The notes under the pieces are model-generated. The model did no database searches, was not told the DNA's origin, and saw only the letters and a program-made list of their open reading frames with translations. This document shows, piece by piece, positions 18,110-27,067 of a DNA stretch of 64,000 nucleotides. Position numbers and translations under genes: made by a program. This DNA comes from Olivibacter domesticus (lineage in GTDB: Bacteria; Bacteroidota; Bacteroidia; Sphingobacteriales; Sphingobacteriaceae): NCBI RefSeq assembly GCF_900109575.1, contig NZ_FOAF01000016.1, forward strand, positions 1 to 64,000. Reading direction: 5' to 3'. How positions within the stretch are numbered: the stretch's first letter is position 1; each line of letters begins with the position of its first letter.

Positions 18110-18140
18110 TTTACGGCGTAAATGTTGCGATATATTTACG
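18110..18140. promoter_or_regulatory. TTTACG repeats in the catalase/activator gap
   Basis: TTTACG-N1-CGTAAA at 18110-18122 and a further TTTACG at 18135-18140. This is the same half-site as at 11391-11424, 20461-20534 and 25535-25578. Confidence 0.45.
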
Positions 18141-18185
18141 CACCCATATATAGCTGACGTCACAAATCACTGGCGAAGGTAATTC

Positions 18186-18200
18186 GCAAGTGGATGGCCT
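18186..18200 (-). promoter_or_regulatory. Possible sigma-54 promoter for catalase
   Basis: On the minus strand AGGCCAT, CCAC, TTGC: GG and GC at the 12-nt sigma-54 spacing, with the -12 element perfect. It lies about 117 nt before the catalase ATG. The TTTACG sites lie downstream of it, unlike a normal enhancer, so confidence is limited. Confidence 0.35.
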
Positions 18201-18288
18201 TGTTTTTTTTTCGATGAATAAGGAGTTTCAATAGCCGAATAACAAAAATGTAATCATGAGATTTATTCAAATATTAAATATATAAGCG

Positions 18289-20427
18289 ATGTCAAAGGTG
18301 AACGATGGTATCTCAGAAAATTATATGGATGCAGAATCGATTCTGCCAGAGGATACGATGATTAGACTAAGCCAGTCACTTGCCACGATTCGTACGAAAG
18401 AAGCGTTTCAGCTTTTTTTACGAGAGAAGCTATATAGACTGGTGCCGTTTAAGGAGGGCTTTATCAGTACATTTGATCAAACTACAGAAAGCTATAAGCC
18501 TTACTTTACAAGCCATTTATTTAAACAACTGGCTTTCGACGAACAAGCTTGGGGTACTACATTGGCTGTTGGCTCAAGTGCTATAAATGAGGTAATCGAT
18601 AGTCGTGGACTGCAAGGTCACGTGCTCACATCTCGAATGTTTGAGCAGCTTGTGGAGTCTGGTCATTTCTTCGAGATTTCAAAGGAACTTCTTGTATTGG
18701 TGGGGTGTAGGTTACAAGCAGGTGACCATATTGTCGGTTTTCTTTGTCTTGTGCTTAACAAGTCACAATACCATGCGAATTATGCTGAAAAATTACTCGC
18801 TCGGATTTCGGGCCATCTGTCAACAGTATTAGCAAATATTCTGGCTTTAGAACAATTAAGCAACAGGGATCGGGAACAGGCTGCTTTATTGGAAATCAGC
18901 AATGATTTTGCAGCTATAAAGGATTCGAAGGATTTTTTGGATATCGTTAACAATAAGCTAAAAAAACTTTTTAATTTTTCGCATAGCGTGTTAAGTTTGA
19001 TAACTGAAGACGGCCAATATCTTTACCCATATATTTTTGATCCCAAAAATCCTAATATAAACCATCAACTCTATGATAACGCAATAAAGCTAAAGTTTCC
19101 CACAACCTATCACATTTTTAAAGAATCGTTAGAGAAAGGCACTGTTTTGGTATATAAAGTGGATGATCTGTTGATGGACGAAGATGCTCCGGTGTTTATA
19201 AAAATAAACCATGATAATAAAATGAGGGAAATGGCTGTTTTGGCATTAGGAGCTGAGGGATCTTACGTTGGCTTCATTCAGTTTTGGACACGGGTCATGG
19301 GAGCCTTTTCACCTTCTTGTTTGGAAATTATTGGTAGCGTATCGCAGCAGGTCGCAATCGCCTTATCGAACTTACTGGCAAAAGATAAAATTGCGGAGCA
19401 GCTCGCAGAGATAGAGCGTTACAAAAAGAAGCTGGAAGACCAGAATGTTTCGCTGCAGGAAGAGCTCAGCGCACAATATAAATATAGTGAAATAGTTGGG
19501 GAAGGGGGGGCAATAAACTCCGTGTTTAAAGCTATTGGGCAAGTTGCATCATCAGACAGCACCGTGCTTATTATTGGTGAAACAGGCACAGGTAAGGAGC
19601 TGATTGCAAAAGAGATTCATAATCGATCTAAGCGTAGCACTAAATTGATGGTTAAGATCAATTGCGCGGCGATACCGCTTAACTTAATAGAGAGTGAACT
19701 CTTTGGGCATGAAAAAGGTAGCTTTACAGGAGCGGGCGAAAGGAAGCTTGGCAAATTTGAACTTGCAGACGGTGGAACGCTTTTTCTGGATGAGGTAGGT
19801 GAGATGCCAATGGAAGTACAATCGAAGTTATTACGTGTTTTGCAAGAGCGGGAGATAGAACGTATAGGTGCCAATTTTCCAATAAGCATTGATGTGCGTA
19901 TTATTGCGGCAACAAACAGAAATTTGCTTCAGTCGGTGGCCTCGGGAAATTTCAGGGCAGATTTATTTTATAGATTGAACGTTTTTCCAATTGTGGTACC
20001 GCCCTTGCGCGAACGGAAAGGCGATATAAGAATCCTGGTCAATCATTTTCTGGAGAAACATGGAAAAAAAATAGGTCGGAAAATTATGGGAATTTCGAAG
20101 CAAGTGCTTCATGACTTTCGTCAATATGATTGGCCAGGAAATGTGCGTGAGCTCGAGCATGTTATTGAGCGTAGTATACTAATGACTTCCCAACCGATCA
20201 TTACGGAGGTTTATTTGCCAAATAGTAAAACAGATAGAATAGTTTCCTTTTTGGAGGATTTACCTCCAACATTGGCGCTTGAAAAAAACCATATCACGCA
20301 AGTGCTACAGCAGTGTGGCGGTAAAGTATCTGGATCTGGTGGCGCGGCGGAAGTGCTGGGAATGCCGCCTTCCACACTATTCAGCAAATTGAAACGGCTG
20401 GGCATAAAGCGAAATTATTCGATGTGA
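18289..20427 (+). CDS. Sigma-54 activator with two GAF-like modules
   Basis: 712 aa. Two GAF-like modules (about 25-200 and 205-375) precede a coiled linker with I-E-R-Y-K-K-K-L-E and an AAA+ domain. Walker A G-E-T-G-T-G-K-E is at 430, contact loop G-S-F-T-G-A at 477 (Ser for Ala), Walker B L-F-L-D-E near 498. A Fis-like HTH ([11 protein letters not shown]) lies at the C-terminus. There is no receiver domain. The second GAF and everything after it match the end of the five-GAF protein closely, so these are paralogues. It is divergent from the catalase gene, its most likely target. Confidence 0.93.
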   Translation: MSKVNDGISENYMDAESILPEDTMIRLSQSLATIRTKEAFQLFLREKLYRLVPFKEGFISTFDQTTESYKPYFTSHLFKQLAFDEQAWGTTLAVGSSAINEVIDSRGLQGHVLTSRMFEQLVESGHFFEISKELLVLVGCRLQAGDHIVGFLCLVLNKSQYHANYAEKLLARISGHLSTVLANILALEQLSNRDREQAALLEISNDFAAIKDSKDFLDIVNNKLKKLFNFSHSVLSLITEDGQYLYPYIFDPKNPNINHQLYDNAIKLKFPTTYHIFKESLEKGTVLVYKVDDLLMDEDAPVFIKINHDNKMREMAVLALGAEGSYVGFIQFWTRVMGAFSPSCLEIIGSVSQQVAIALSNLLAKDKIAEQLAEIERYKKKLEDQNVSLQEELSAQYKYSEIVGEGGAINSVFKAIGQVASSDSTVLIIGETGTGKELIAKEIHNRSKRSTKLMVKINCAAIPLNLIESELFGHEKGSFTGAGERKLGKFELADGGTLFLDEVGEMPMEVQSKLLRVLQEREIERIGANFPISIDVRIIAATNRNLLQSVASGNFRADLFYRLNVFPIVVPPLRERKGDIRILVNHFLEKHGKKIGRKIMGISKQVLHDFRQYDWPGNVRELEHVIERSILMTSQPIITEVYLPNSKTDRIVSFLEDLPPTLALEKNHITQVLQQCGGKVSGSGGAAEVLGMPPSTLFSKLKRLGIKRNYSM

Positions 20428-20460
20428 TAAAGGCCTCGTGCAACGATAAAAAGGCAAAGT

Positions 20461-20534
20461 AAAATTACGAAACGGCTGAAGCTGCTATTTGCGTAATTTT
20501 ATGTCGTGTTTTTACGTAAGTTCGCTGATTTACG
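20461..20534. promoter_or_regulatory. TTACG repeats upstream of the LytTR gene
   Basis: AAAATTACG (20461-20469) and its complement CGTAATTTT (20492-20500) form an inverted repeat with 22-nt spacing. The palindrome TTACGTAA (20512-20519) and TTTACG (20529-20534) follow. The ten bases AAAATTACGA recur exactly at 25531-25540. Confidence 0.5.
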
Positions 20535-20545
20535 ATTTCTGTTTT

Positions 20546-20580
20546 TTTGTAAACAATTGATTATTAGTAGTTTATTTTTG
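20546..20580 (+). promoter_or_regulatory. Bacteroidota promoter for the LytTR regulator
   Basis: TTTG (20546-20549), 23-nt spacer, TATTTTTG (20573-20580): -33/-7 boxes at the long end of the usual spacing, 43 nt before the ATG. This fits primary-sigma transcription better than the weak TGG..TTGA at 20579. Confidence 0.45.
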
Positions 20581-20623
20581 GTATTAAGATTGAATGGGCT
20601 AATGAAATTAAAAACTCAAAAAA

Positions 20624-21316
20624 ATGAATTGCTTAATCATAGACGACGACCAACACACAAGAAAAACGATGACTGATTTGGCCCTTCAGTCAGATATAGT
20701 GTCTTCCATTTCTAATTGTTCAAATGGCTTGGAAGCTTACGGCCACCTACAAAATAACCGTTTGGATGTATTACTCGTAGATGCAAAAGTACTCGAGCTC
20801 CCGGGGGCTGACTTAATTACCCGTTTTATTGAAGGCTTACCATCCGTTCTTGTTACATCTGCCGATTACGAACATTCAACAAAAATTTCAAGCTTAAACG
20901 TAATCGATTACGTGAAGAAACCTTTAGAGGTCGACCGCTTTATGTTGGCACTGGCAAGGGCTAGCGTAATGGTTCAGGCTCGACAGGTGCTGAAGAAAGA
21001 GGAAACAGATTTTATTTATGTGCGTGATAAGACCTGTTTCCGGCGCCTCAATATAAACGAGGTGCTTTATGTGGAGGCCATGGGTGATTATGTTAAAATT
21101 CATCTTCCGAATCACTTTTTCCTGAGTCATTCAACCTTAAAAGCTGTGGAAGACCGATTGCCCTCCGAATTGTTTATACGTATTCATCGTAAATACATCG
21201 TTGCACTTAGCAAGATTGAAATGATACAGGAGAACGCACTGATTGTTGGCGGCACGTTCCTCCCCATTGCAGAGAGACATCGGAAAATACTGAATAATAA
21301 AATAACAATCCTGTAA
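20624..21316 (+). CDS. LytTR-family response regulator (orphan)
   Basis: 230 aa. The N-terminal receiver domain (1-115) has the acidic triad D-D-D at 8-10, the phospho-acceptor D in L-L-V-D-A-K near residue 53, T in V-L-V-T-S and K in V-K-K-P-L, so it should be phosphorylatable. A C-terminal LytTR DNA-binding domain (about 130-230) follows, with Y-V-E-A-M-G-D-Y-V-K-I and F-I-R-I-H-R-K-Y-I-V. LytTR regulators usually pair with a membrane histidine kinase of the LytS/HisK_7TM type. None is present within this window. It faces the ECF sigma gene tail to tail. Confidence 0.9.
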   Translation: MNCLIIDDDQHTRKTMTDLALQSDIVSSISNCSNGLEAYGHLQNNRLDVLLVDAKVLELPGADLITRFIEGLPSVLVTSADYEHSTKISSLNVIDYVKKPLEVDRFMLALARASVMVQARQVLKKEETDFIYVRDKTCFRRLNINEVLYVEAMGDYVKIHLPNHFFLSHSTLKAVEDRLPSELFIRIHRKYIVALSKIEMIQENALIVGGTFLPIAERHRKILNNKITIL

Positions 21317-21357
21317 GAAGTGAACACTGGGGGTTATTTTGCAATGCTGCTCGCATG

Positions 21358-21930
21358 CTATTCAAATAGTGTCTCTGTTTCTCTAATTCGCTGGGATTTA
21401 GTGCCGTAATTAAAATATGCATGTGATTTTTTTCGAAGAATGAGCCGCGCTCGATATAATTGGTTTTCTATCGTTCTGACAGATAGATTAAGCTTTCTGG
21501 CAATTTCATTTGATTGCAAACCTTGCGAATAAAACAAGTAAAAGATCTGTCTTTGCCTTTCGGGAAGTTTATTAACTTGCTTATGTAGATGTTCCATTAA
21601 ATCGTCTCGCATAAAAAGATGTTCTGCCGAGCTGTAAAAATCCAATTCCTTTAGTTTGAGTTGTATCGCTTGCTGGTCGACGAATTTTTGTTCTAAAGCC
21701 AGTCGACGTAAATAATCTATACCCGCGTTCTGGACGGCTTTATACAGGATTTTTTTTATCTCGCAATCAGGTGACAGGAAAATCTTTTTTCCCCATACAT
21801 TCATAAAGACATCATGTACGATATCTTCAGCGATAGAGAAAGGTGCAAACTTGTTTGCAAATCGTAAAAGCATAGGGGCATATTTCATATAAAGCGCCTT
21901 ATAGTGTTGTATTTCCTTACTTTGTGACAT
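21358..21930 (-). CDS. ECF RNA polymerase sigma factor without FecR partner
   Basis: 190 aa. Sigma-2 region: A-E-D-I-V-H-D-V-F-M-N-V-W. Sigma-4: L-P-E-R-Q-R-Q-I-F-Y-L-F-Y-S-Q-G-L-x-x-N-E-I-A-R-K-L-N-L-S-V-R-T-I-E-N-Q-L. It is closely related over its whole length to the ECF factor at 45518, which has FecR and SusC genes beside it. This copy has none, so it is an orphan. The ends of this gene and the LytTR gene are 41 nt apart. Its target genes are unknown. Confidence 0.88.
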   Translation of the reverse strand: MSQSKEIQHYKALYMKYAPMLLRFANKFAPFSIAEDIVHDVFMNVWGKKIFLSPDCEIKKILYKAVQNAGIDYLRRLALEQKFVDQQAIQLKLKELDFYSSAEHLFMRDDLMEHLHKQVNKLPERQRQIFYLFYSQGLQSNEIARKLNLSVRTIENQLYRARLILRKKSHAYFNYGTKSQRIRETETLFE

Positions 21931-22762
21931 TTAAACGAGGTAAAACATTTAAACGCTAAGACAATCGAATATGAAAAATTGGACATTTGCTTTAAAGCTC
22001 AAAATACCTTATTCAACGGCTATCTTGCAGTATTCAACGAATGTTGGAAGTATTTGGTCCTTACTTTTTTAGCTTTGATGGATATGGAGTCGTTTTTCTT
22101 TACCGGAAAATTTCTGACAAAGACACTACGACGGTGTGGGAAGTTCGTCTTTGGTTGTGCGGAGGGATAGTAAAAGATCGTTGGGGATAAACCGGATGTT
22201 GTATTCAGTCAGTCCATGTGCTCGATTATGATGGTTTAAATCGATTGTTCTTCGATAATTAAACATGAAGCATTTTCTTTACTAATCGGATTGTTCTTTC
22301 AAAAGAGCATGTTATTTCAGGTATATCGAACTCGCGATGAGGTAACCCGTAGTATAGCAGTAGTAGATGGATGCATTTGCAAGTCACCCTAAAAAGTTTG
22401 TTAATGGTTGTTGAAAAAATTTTCATCATGTTAAAATCTTGTTTCAATATTTCTTGTTGTGTATTATCGTATGCTAACATTTTCCATATCTCATCTATAT
22501 CAGCCCATTCTCAACCTTTCAAGGAAGGATTGTTAGGTATACACAAAAATACTGGCAGCAACTATGCAGATAAATGGTTAAAAGTCTCAAGTAATTGTAC
22601 ATTTTACCATAATAGCTCATTAGCGGTAGATGGAAGGCCTATAAATCTCCGTTTTTACTTTTGCATAGGAAAGGTAATTTGCCTAAGTTTGATAGGACCC
22701 ATGGTTATCACCTTGTGGGCCAGTTTTGGATTAAGACCTTATAGTTTTCATTGTAATTATTT
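21931..22762. other. 832-nt AT-rich gap with no convincing gene
   Basis: Open frames exist at 21979-22170 (+), 22371-22775 (+) and 22259-22480 (-, 73 codons), but they overlap each other, lack recognisable motifs and look unlike neighbouring coding sequence. A -7 box TACTTTTG at 22656-22663 (+), 100 nt before the next gene, is the only element I would defend. It may be the leader of the three-GAF activator gene or decayed sequence. Confidence 0.4.
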
Positions 22763-25423
22763 ATGGGTAAGTTGATTAAACCTGAAGTAAACAGAAACCA
22801 AGCGACGAGTTTCTTTTTAAATGAGGCGGAGTTTAGTATTGATTACTATAAACGTGAAAGGCAGGTTATTCTGCAGCTTAGTGAAGACATTACCCAAATT
22901 CATGAGAAGGCCGATTTAATGACGCTACTGTCTTTACGAATTAAAAGTTTTTTCTATTATGTCCACGCGATTGTGACGATCATTGATGAGTCGGATCATG
23001 TTTATAGACCATTTATATTAGACCCGGTATCTTCGCCCTTAAAGGATCACCCCGACTATCCAGTTTTAATCAAAACTGGTTTTGAATTGGACGAGCCGTT
23101 CATAACGAAGGTTATGGCAGCTGATGGTCCTGTCTCTTTTCGGTTAGACGAGCTTATATTGCAACCGAAAAGCCCATCCTTTTTACGTGTAAATTACGAG
23201 TGCGGTATGAAGGCAATACTGATGACACCGCTAAAAAGCAATGCAAGAACAGTCGCCTTTTTACATGTTTACTCTGATAGTGAAGACAGCTTTACACCGG
23301 CATTTAGAAGTCTTATCAAGGGAATTGCCCCTCAGATTTCAAATGCTGTTTCTAACGTCATTAGAAATGAACTAATTGTGCAGAAAGAGGAAAACAATAA
23401 GATTTTATTAGATGCCAGTTATGATCTTTCGGGAGTAAGGAGTCGTGAAGATCTAGCGGTTGCTATCGACAATTCCTTAAAAAGATTGAAGGCAATGAGC
23501 GGCTATGTCATTCGGAAAGTCAATGACGATAGGCAAACGATGAGTGCTTATATTTACGATAACACTATTTGTATACAGGAAAATGAAGATTTATCGGACA
23601 TCTTGAACTTCAAGTTTCCGATTGACGATGGTTTGCAAAATCGCGTGCTGGCAAGTCCTATTCCAATACTTATCAATGTTGATTCGGAAATTGAGCGCGG
23701 TGTTAGGGCGGAATATCTCTCTTTCTGGAAGCGAATTGGGTTTCGGAAAATGGTAGGTGTTGCGCTTCGTAATGGAGATTCAGCTCTTGGCATTTTATGG
23801 TTAGGGATTGATGACATAAATTTAACCTTATTAAAGGGAATATGCTCGCAGATATCTATAGCAATGGCCAATATTATGGTAAACGATGAGCTTGTTAGAA
23901 AACAGGAGGAACAGCAATTGCTGCTTGACTTCTGCGACGACATAGCAGGTGTACGCACAAAGTCCGATTTGCGGGTTGCGATATTCAATGTTTTTGAAAA
24001 GTTGCTGAACACTAAACTGGCGATGCTCAATTTACTCGAAGACGATGGCATAACATTCCGGCATTACATGTGGGATGAGACCCTTTTCGAAAAGGTGAAG
24101 ACGAGCTTTGATGAACGGATGGAAGCTAGGCTTGACATTCATGAAAACTATACCACTAAAGTATTAAATAGCGGAGATGTGGTGATTTTTAGCGTGGAGG
24201 AGGAATTAAGGCTCGATGCCAATAATCCTTATGCGCTGTTGTGGGAAAAAGTTGGATTTAAGTATGCATATGCGACGGCGCTGCGCGTGGGAAATACAGA
24301 TATAGGTACCTTATGGTTGTTGAGTGATTATATCAATCCCGAACTAGTGAAGGGCATCTGCGCCCAAATCTCTGTTGCATGTGCCAATATCAGGGCAAAT
24401 GAGCGAATTCTAGCCTATAAACGGATTCTGGAAACAGAAAATGAATTGCTCAAGGAGCAAATGAGAACCATCTATAATTTCGAGGAAATCATTGGTACTG
24501 GCGATGCCATGCAAAAAGTGTATGAACTGATGAGCATGGTTGCTGAATCACATTCGACCGTTCTCTTGACTGGCGAAACAGGAACAGGAAAGGAGCTTAT
24601 TGCCCGCGCCATCCATAATGCCTCGTCTCGTAAAAGTAAAGTGATGGTAAAAGTAAACTGTGCGGCACTGCCCGCAAACCTGATAGAAAGTGAACTTTTT
24701 GGTCATGAGAAAGGCGCCTTTACCGGTGCCTTAGAAAGGCGTATTGGAAAATTCGAAATGGCAAATAATAGCACCTTATTTCTTGACGAGATAGGCGAAA
24801 TGACATTGGATGCACAGGTCAAATTATTACGTGTGCTTCAAGAGAAAGAACTCGAAAGAATAGGTGGCACAACTACTATTAAAGTAAACGTCCGTATTAT
24901 AGCAGCAACCAACCGTAACCTAGCAAATGAGGTTAACGAAGGCCGCTTCCGTTCTGATCTTTTTTATCGTCTCAATGTATTCCCCATTCATTTGCCTCCG
25001 CTTCGCGATCGAAGGCCAGACATCGTTTTGCTGGCACAGTTTTTTTTAGATCGTTACAATAAAAACACAGGGAAGAATATAAAAGCACTTTCAGCAAAAG
25101 TTGTGAAGGAACTGAATGGTTATAGTTGGCCCGGAAATGTGCGAGAATTGGAACATGTAATTGAACGCAGTGTTTTGATGGCAACCGATTCGGTGATCAG
25201 AGAAATTTATTTACCGGTAAAGAATACGGAAACAGCGGGTGAAGCTAATATGGCTAATAGAACCTTAGAGCAAGTTGAAAGGGCTTACATAATAGATACT
25301 CTCAAACGCTGTGCCGGCAAACTTGCTGGACCTGGTGGTGCTGCAGCATACCTCGATGTTCCATCTACCACGCTCCACTCCAAACTGAAAAAACTTCGTA
25401 TCGAAAAGAAGGATTATTTTTAA
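22763..25423 (+). CDS. Sigma-54 activator with three GAF-like modules
   Basis: 886 aa. Three GAF-like modules (about 30-200, 210-370 and 385-560) each end in a similar 'G-I-x-x-Q-I-S-x-A-x-x-N' helix. An AAA+ domain follows, with Walker A G-E-T-G-T-G-K-E at 604, canonical contact loop G-A-F-T-G-A at 651 and Walker B L-F-L-D-E, then a Fis-type HTH ([11 protein letters not shown]). There is no receiver domain. It lies directly upstream of the operon beginning at 25704, which has a -24/-12 promoter and repeated TTACGA boxes. That operon is the obvious target. Confidence 0.93.
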   Translation: MGKLIKPEVNRNQATSFFLNEAEFSIDYYKRERQVILQLSEDITQIHEKADLMTLLSLRIKSFFYYVHAIVTIIDESDHVYRPFILDPVSSPLKDHPDYPVLIKTGFELDEPFITKVMAADGPVSFRLDELILQPKSPSFLRVNYECGMKAILMTPLKSNARTVAFLHVYSDSEDSFTPAFRSLIKGIAPQISNAVSNVIRNELIVQKEENNKILLDASYDLSGVRSREDLAVAIDNSLKRLKAMSGYVIRKVNDDRQTMSAYIYDNTICIQENEDLSDILNFKFPIDDGLQNRVLASPIPILINVDSEIERGVRAEYLSFWKRIGFRKMVGVALRNGDSALGILWLGIDDINLTLLKGICSQISIAMANIMVNDELVRKQEEQQLLLDFCDDIAGVRTKSDLRVAIFNVFEKLLNTKLAMLNLLEDDGITFRHYMWDETLFEKVKTSFDERMEARLDIHENYTTKVLNSGDVVIFSVEEELRLDANNPYALLWEKVGFKYAYATALRVGNTDIGTLWLLSDYINPELVKGICAQISVACANIRANERILAYKRILETENELLKEQMRTIYNFEEIIGTGDAMQKVYELMSMVAESHSTVLLTGETGTGKELIARAIHNASSRKSKVMVKVNCAALPANLIESELFGHEKGAFTGALERRIGKFEMANNSTLFLDEIGEMTLDAQVKLLRVLQEKELERIGGTTTIKVNVRIIAATNRNLANEVNEGRFRSDLFYRLNVFPIHLPPLRDRRPDIVLLAQFFLDRYNKNTGKNIKALSAKVVKELNGYSWPGNVRELEHVIERSVLMATDSVIREIYLPVKNTETAGEANMANRTLEQVERAYIIDTLKRCAGKLAGPGGAAAYLDVPSTTLHSKLKKLRIEKKDYF

Positions 25424-25458
25424 TCCTTAGGCAGCTTCTCCCTTTTACTAGGTGCACA

Positions 25459-25493
25459 AAATGCTGTTCAATGTTAATTGAACAGCATTTTTT
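25459..25493 (+). terminator. Rho-independent terminator
   Basis: 14-bp perfect stem (25459-25472 with 25477-25490), 4-nt loop, and a T-run at 25488-25493. It separates the activator gene from the operon that follows. Confidence 0.9.
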
Positions 25494-25534
25494 CCATACT
25501 GCACCTTTCTCCTCTCAAGTATTACTCCTCAAAA

Positions 25535-25578
25535 TTACGAAAAGTGCTAAAGACACGATATTACGAGCATTTTTACGA
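25535..25578. promoter_or_regulatory. Three TTACGA boxes, putative enhancer
   Basis: TTACGA at 25535-25540, 25561-25566 and 25574-25579 (the last with five preceding T), all in one orientation, about 75-120 bp upstream of the -24/-12 promoter. That is the typical distance for a sigma-54 activator site. Confidence 0.5.
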
Positions 25579-25652
25579 GTAATGGCGATATATCGTGGCT
25601 TTTTCTAATCTGTTTTATTTTCAATGTATTGATTTTCAAGTTTTTAGTTGAA

Positions 25653-25667
25653 TGGCACGTCACTTGT
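25653..25667 (+). promoter_or_regulatory. Sigma-54 (-24/-12) promoter of the seven-gene operon
   Basis: TGGCACG (25653-25659), TCAC, TTGT (25664-25667). The -24 element is a perfect consensus match, the spacing is right, and the last base of the -12 GC is T. It lies 36 nt before the first ATG. No TAnnTTTG box was found in this gap. Confidence 0.65.
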
Positions 25668-25703
25668 CTTAATGGTTGTGGTATTAACATTAAATGAAAT
25701 TTT

Positions 25704-26468
25704 ATGAAAATCGTAGTAATTGGAGGCTCAGGCCTTATTGGTAGCAAGTTGGTACACAATCTTCGAATGCTTGGTCACGAAGTGTTTGCAGCTTCACCCG
25801 CAACGGGTGTTAACACCATTACAGGTGAAGGCTTGGCGCAAGCCCTTGAAAATACTCAGATCGTTGTAGATGTGGCCAACTCTCCATCTTTTGAAGACAA
25901 AGCGGTGTTGGAGTTTTTTGAAACCTCCGGACGCAATCTGCTGGCTGCCGAGAAAGCTGCCGGTGTTGGACATCACGTGGCATTATCGGTGGTAGGGACC
26001 GAGCTTCTTTCGGAGAGTGGTTATTTCCGAGGTAAAATTGCGCAAGAGAAATTAATTCGTGAGTCGGGCATGCCTTATACAATTGTGCATTCAACTCAAT
26101 TTTTCGAATTCTTGGGCGGGATAGCCAATTCGGCCTCAGACGGAGGTGAAGTACGTTTACCTACTGCTTTTGTTCAGCCAATTTCTTCTGATGATGTAGC
26201 GGCTGCATTGACAGAAGTGACACTAAATAATCCTGTTAATGGTATCGTAGAGATTGCAGGACCTGAGCGCTTTCGTATGCCAGATCTCATGCAAGAATAT
26301 TTCACGATTACGAATGACGCACGTAAGGTAGTAGGTGATCGTCAAGCGCGTTATTTTGGGGCACTATTAACAGATGAAATGCTTTTGCCGGCCGGCGTGG
26401 CTCATGTAGGCAGCAGCAGGATAATAAGTTGGTTGGAGAGTCAACGCAAAACAGAAAAAGCTTCGTAG
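25704..26468 (+). CDS. NmrA-like NAD(P)-binding atypical SDR
   Basis: 254 aa. N-terminal V-V-I-G-G-S-G-L-I-G-S-K-L cofactor motif. The Y-x3-K pair of classical SDRs is absent: the active-site region reads Y-F-R-G-K-I-A-Q-E-K-L-I-R, then Y-T-I-V-H-S-T-Q-F-F-E-F. This is the pattern of NmrA/HSCARG-like and QorB-like proteins, which sense NADP(H) redox state or reduce quinones. It is the first gene of an operon read from the -24/-12 promoter at 25653. Confidence 0.85.
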   Translation: MKIVVIGGSGLIGSKLVHNLRMLGHEVFAASPATGVNTITGEGLAQALENTQIVVDVANSPSFEDKAVLEFFETSGRNLLAAEKAAGVGHHVALSVVGTELLSESGYFRGKIAQEKLIRESGMPYTIVHSTQFFEFLGGIANSASDGGEVRLPTAFVQPISSDDVAAALTEVTLNNPVNGIVEIAGPERFRMPDLMQEYFTITNDARKVVGDRQARYFGALLTDEMLLPAGVAHVGSSRIISWLESQRKTEKAS

Positions 26469-26481
26469 AATATTGATTTGA

Positions 26482-26590
26482 CTTCGTAACGAAGATGACG
26501 GGTGTCAGCTCCTGGAGGAGGCTGTAAGGGGTGTGCACTTTCCACCCGTTCGTGCACGAGACAAACCCACGTCGGCATGGAGTTACCATG
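26482..26590 (+). ncRNA. Structured, GC-rich intercistronic segment
   Basis: Several hairpins in the 185-nt gap after the NmrA-like gene: CTTCG/CGAAG (26482-26494); CGGGTG (26499-26504) with CACCCG (26543-26548) enclosing CAGCTCC/GGAGGCTG (26506-26524); the palindrome TCGTGCACGA (26550-26559); and CATGG/CCATG (26576-26590). It is markedly GC-richer than its surroundings and not obviously coding. It could be an RNA processing, stability or control element. No known riboswitch is recognised. Confidence 0.35.
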
Positions 26591-26653
26591 AAATACCGAT
26601 CAGTTACACTGGGAAACGGAGGCAGAGAATATTAACTTAATAAATTTAGGACA

Positions 26654-27067
26654 ATGAGAATAATAGATTATATTATACAGAAAGGCTATTTGTGGTCGCA
26701 AATAACAAAGCTTCTCGAAAACCTTTATAAGGTGGATGCAGAGCAAGACAGCGTAGTATGTGCCGCCTACGGAAGCGAATTATTGGACGATACACGGATG
26801 GTAGATCAACCTTTAGAAAAAAGTGTTACACACCAAATTACCATGGGTGACTTTGCTCAACTTGGTCAAATTCCTTACCTATTGGTTCCCTTTCACGGAG
26901 AAGCGGAAGCAACGAAAACGAAGAAGAAATACAACGTTTTGAATTCGAAAATTCTAGTGGTGAATCCTGCTCAAGATGAGTTAGAACGTGCTATTGCATC
27001 AGAAGTTCCTTTTCCTTGGAACCAATTCAAGTTATATGCACTCTCTCAGGATATCGAGACTAATTAA
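26654..27067 (+). CDS. Hypothetical protein in the sigma-54 operon
   Basis: 137 aa with no signal peptide or membrane helix and no family that I recognise. It is soluble, with one cysteine (about 36) and a charged E-A-E-A-T-K-T-K-K-K linker in the middle. It begins 10 nt after the AT-rich stretch that ends the structured gap. Its 3' end overlaps the pirin-like gene by 32 nt in another frame if that gene starts at 27036, so the two are translationally linked. Confidence 0.6.
   Translation: MRIIDYIIQKGYLWSQITKLLENLYKVDAEQDSVVCAAYGSELLDDTRMVDQPLEKSVTHQITMGDFAQLGQIPYLLVPFHGEAEATKTKKKYNVLNSKILVVNPAQDELERAIASEVPFPWNQFKLYALSQDIETN

Noticed and set aside
20579-20593. TGGTATT-N4-TTGA as a sigma-54 promoter of the LytTR gene
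   Set aside because: The GG..G spacing fits but the -12 GC is GA, and it overlaps a better TAnnTTTG promoter (20573-20580).
22259-22480. 73-codon minus-strand frame in the 21931-22762 gap
   Set aside because: Reads somewhat like protein but no family, start signal or neighbour supports it.
22371-22775. 134-codon open frame upstream of the three-GAF activator
   Set aside because: Ends inside the activator gene, overlaps an antisense frame, and has poor codon use and no motif. Treated as chance.
23554-24051. 165-codon minus-strand frame antisense to the activator gene
   Set aside because: Shadow of a long coding frame; composition is Ser/Lys/Phe-rich, as is typical for antisense.
25678-25694. 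TGGTATTAACATTAAAT near the NmrA-like gene as a second -24/-12 element
   Set aside because: Resembles 20579 but lacks the -12 GC and is too close to the start codon. The 25653 site is better.
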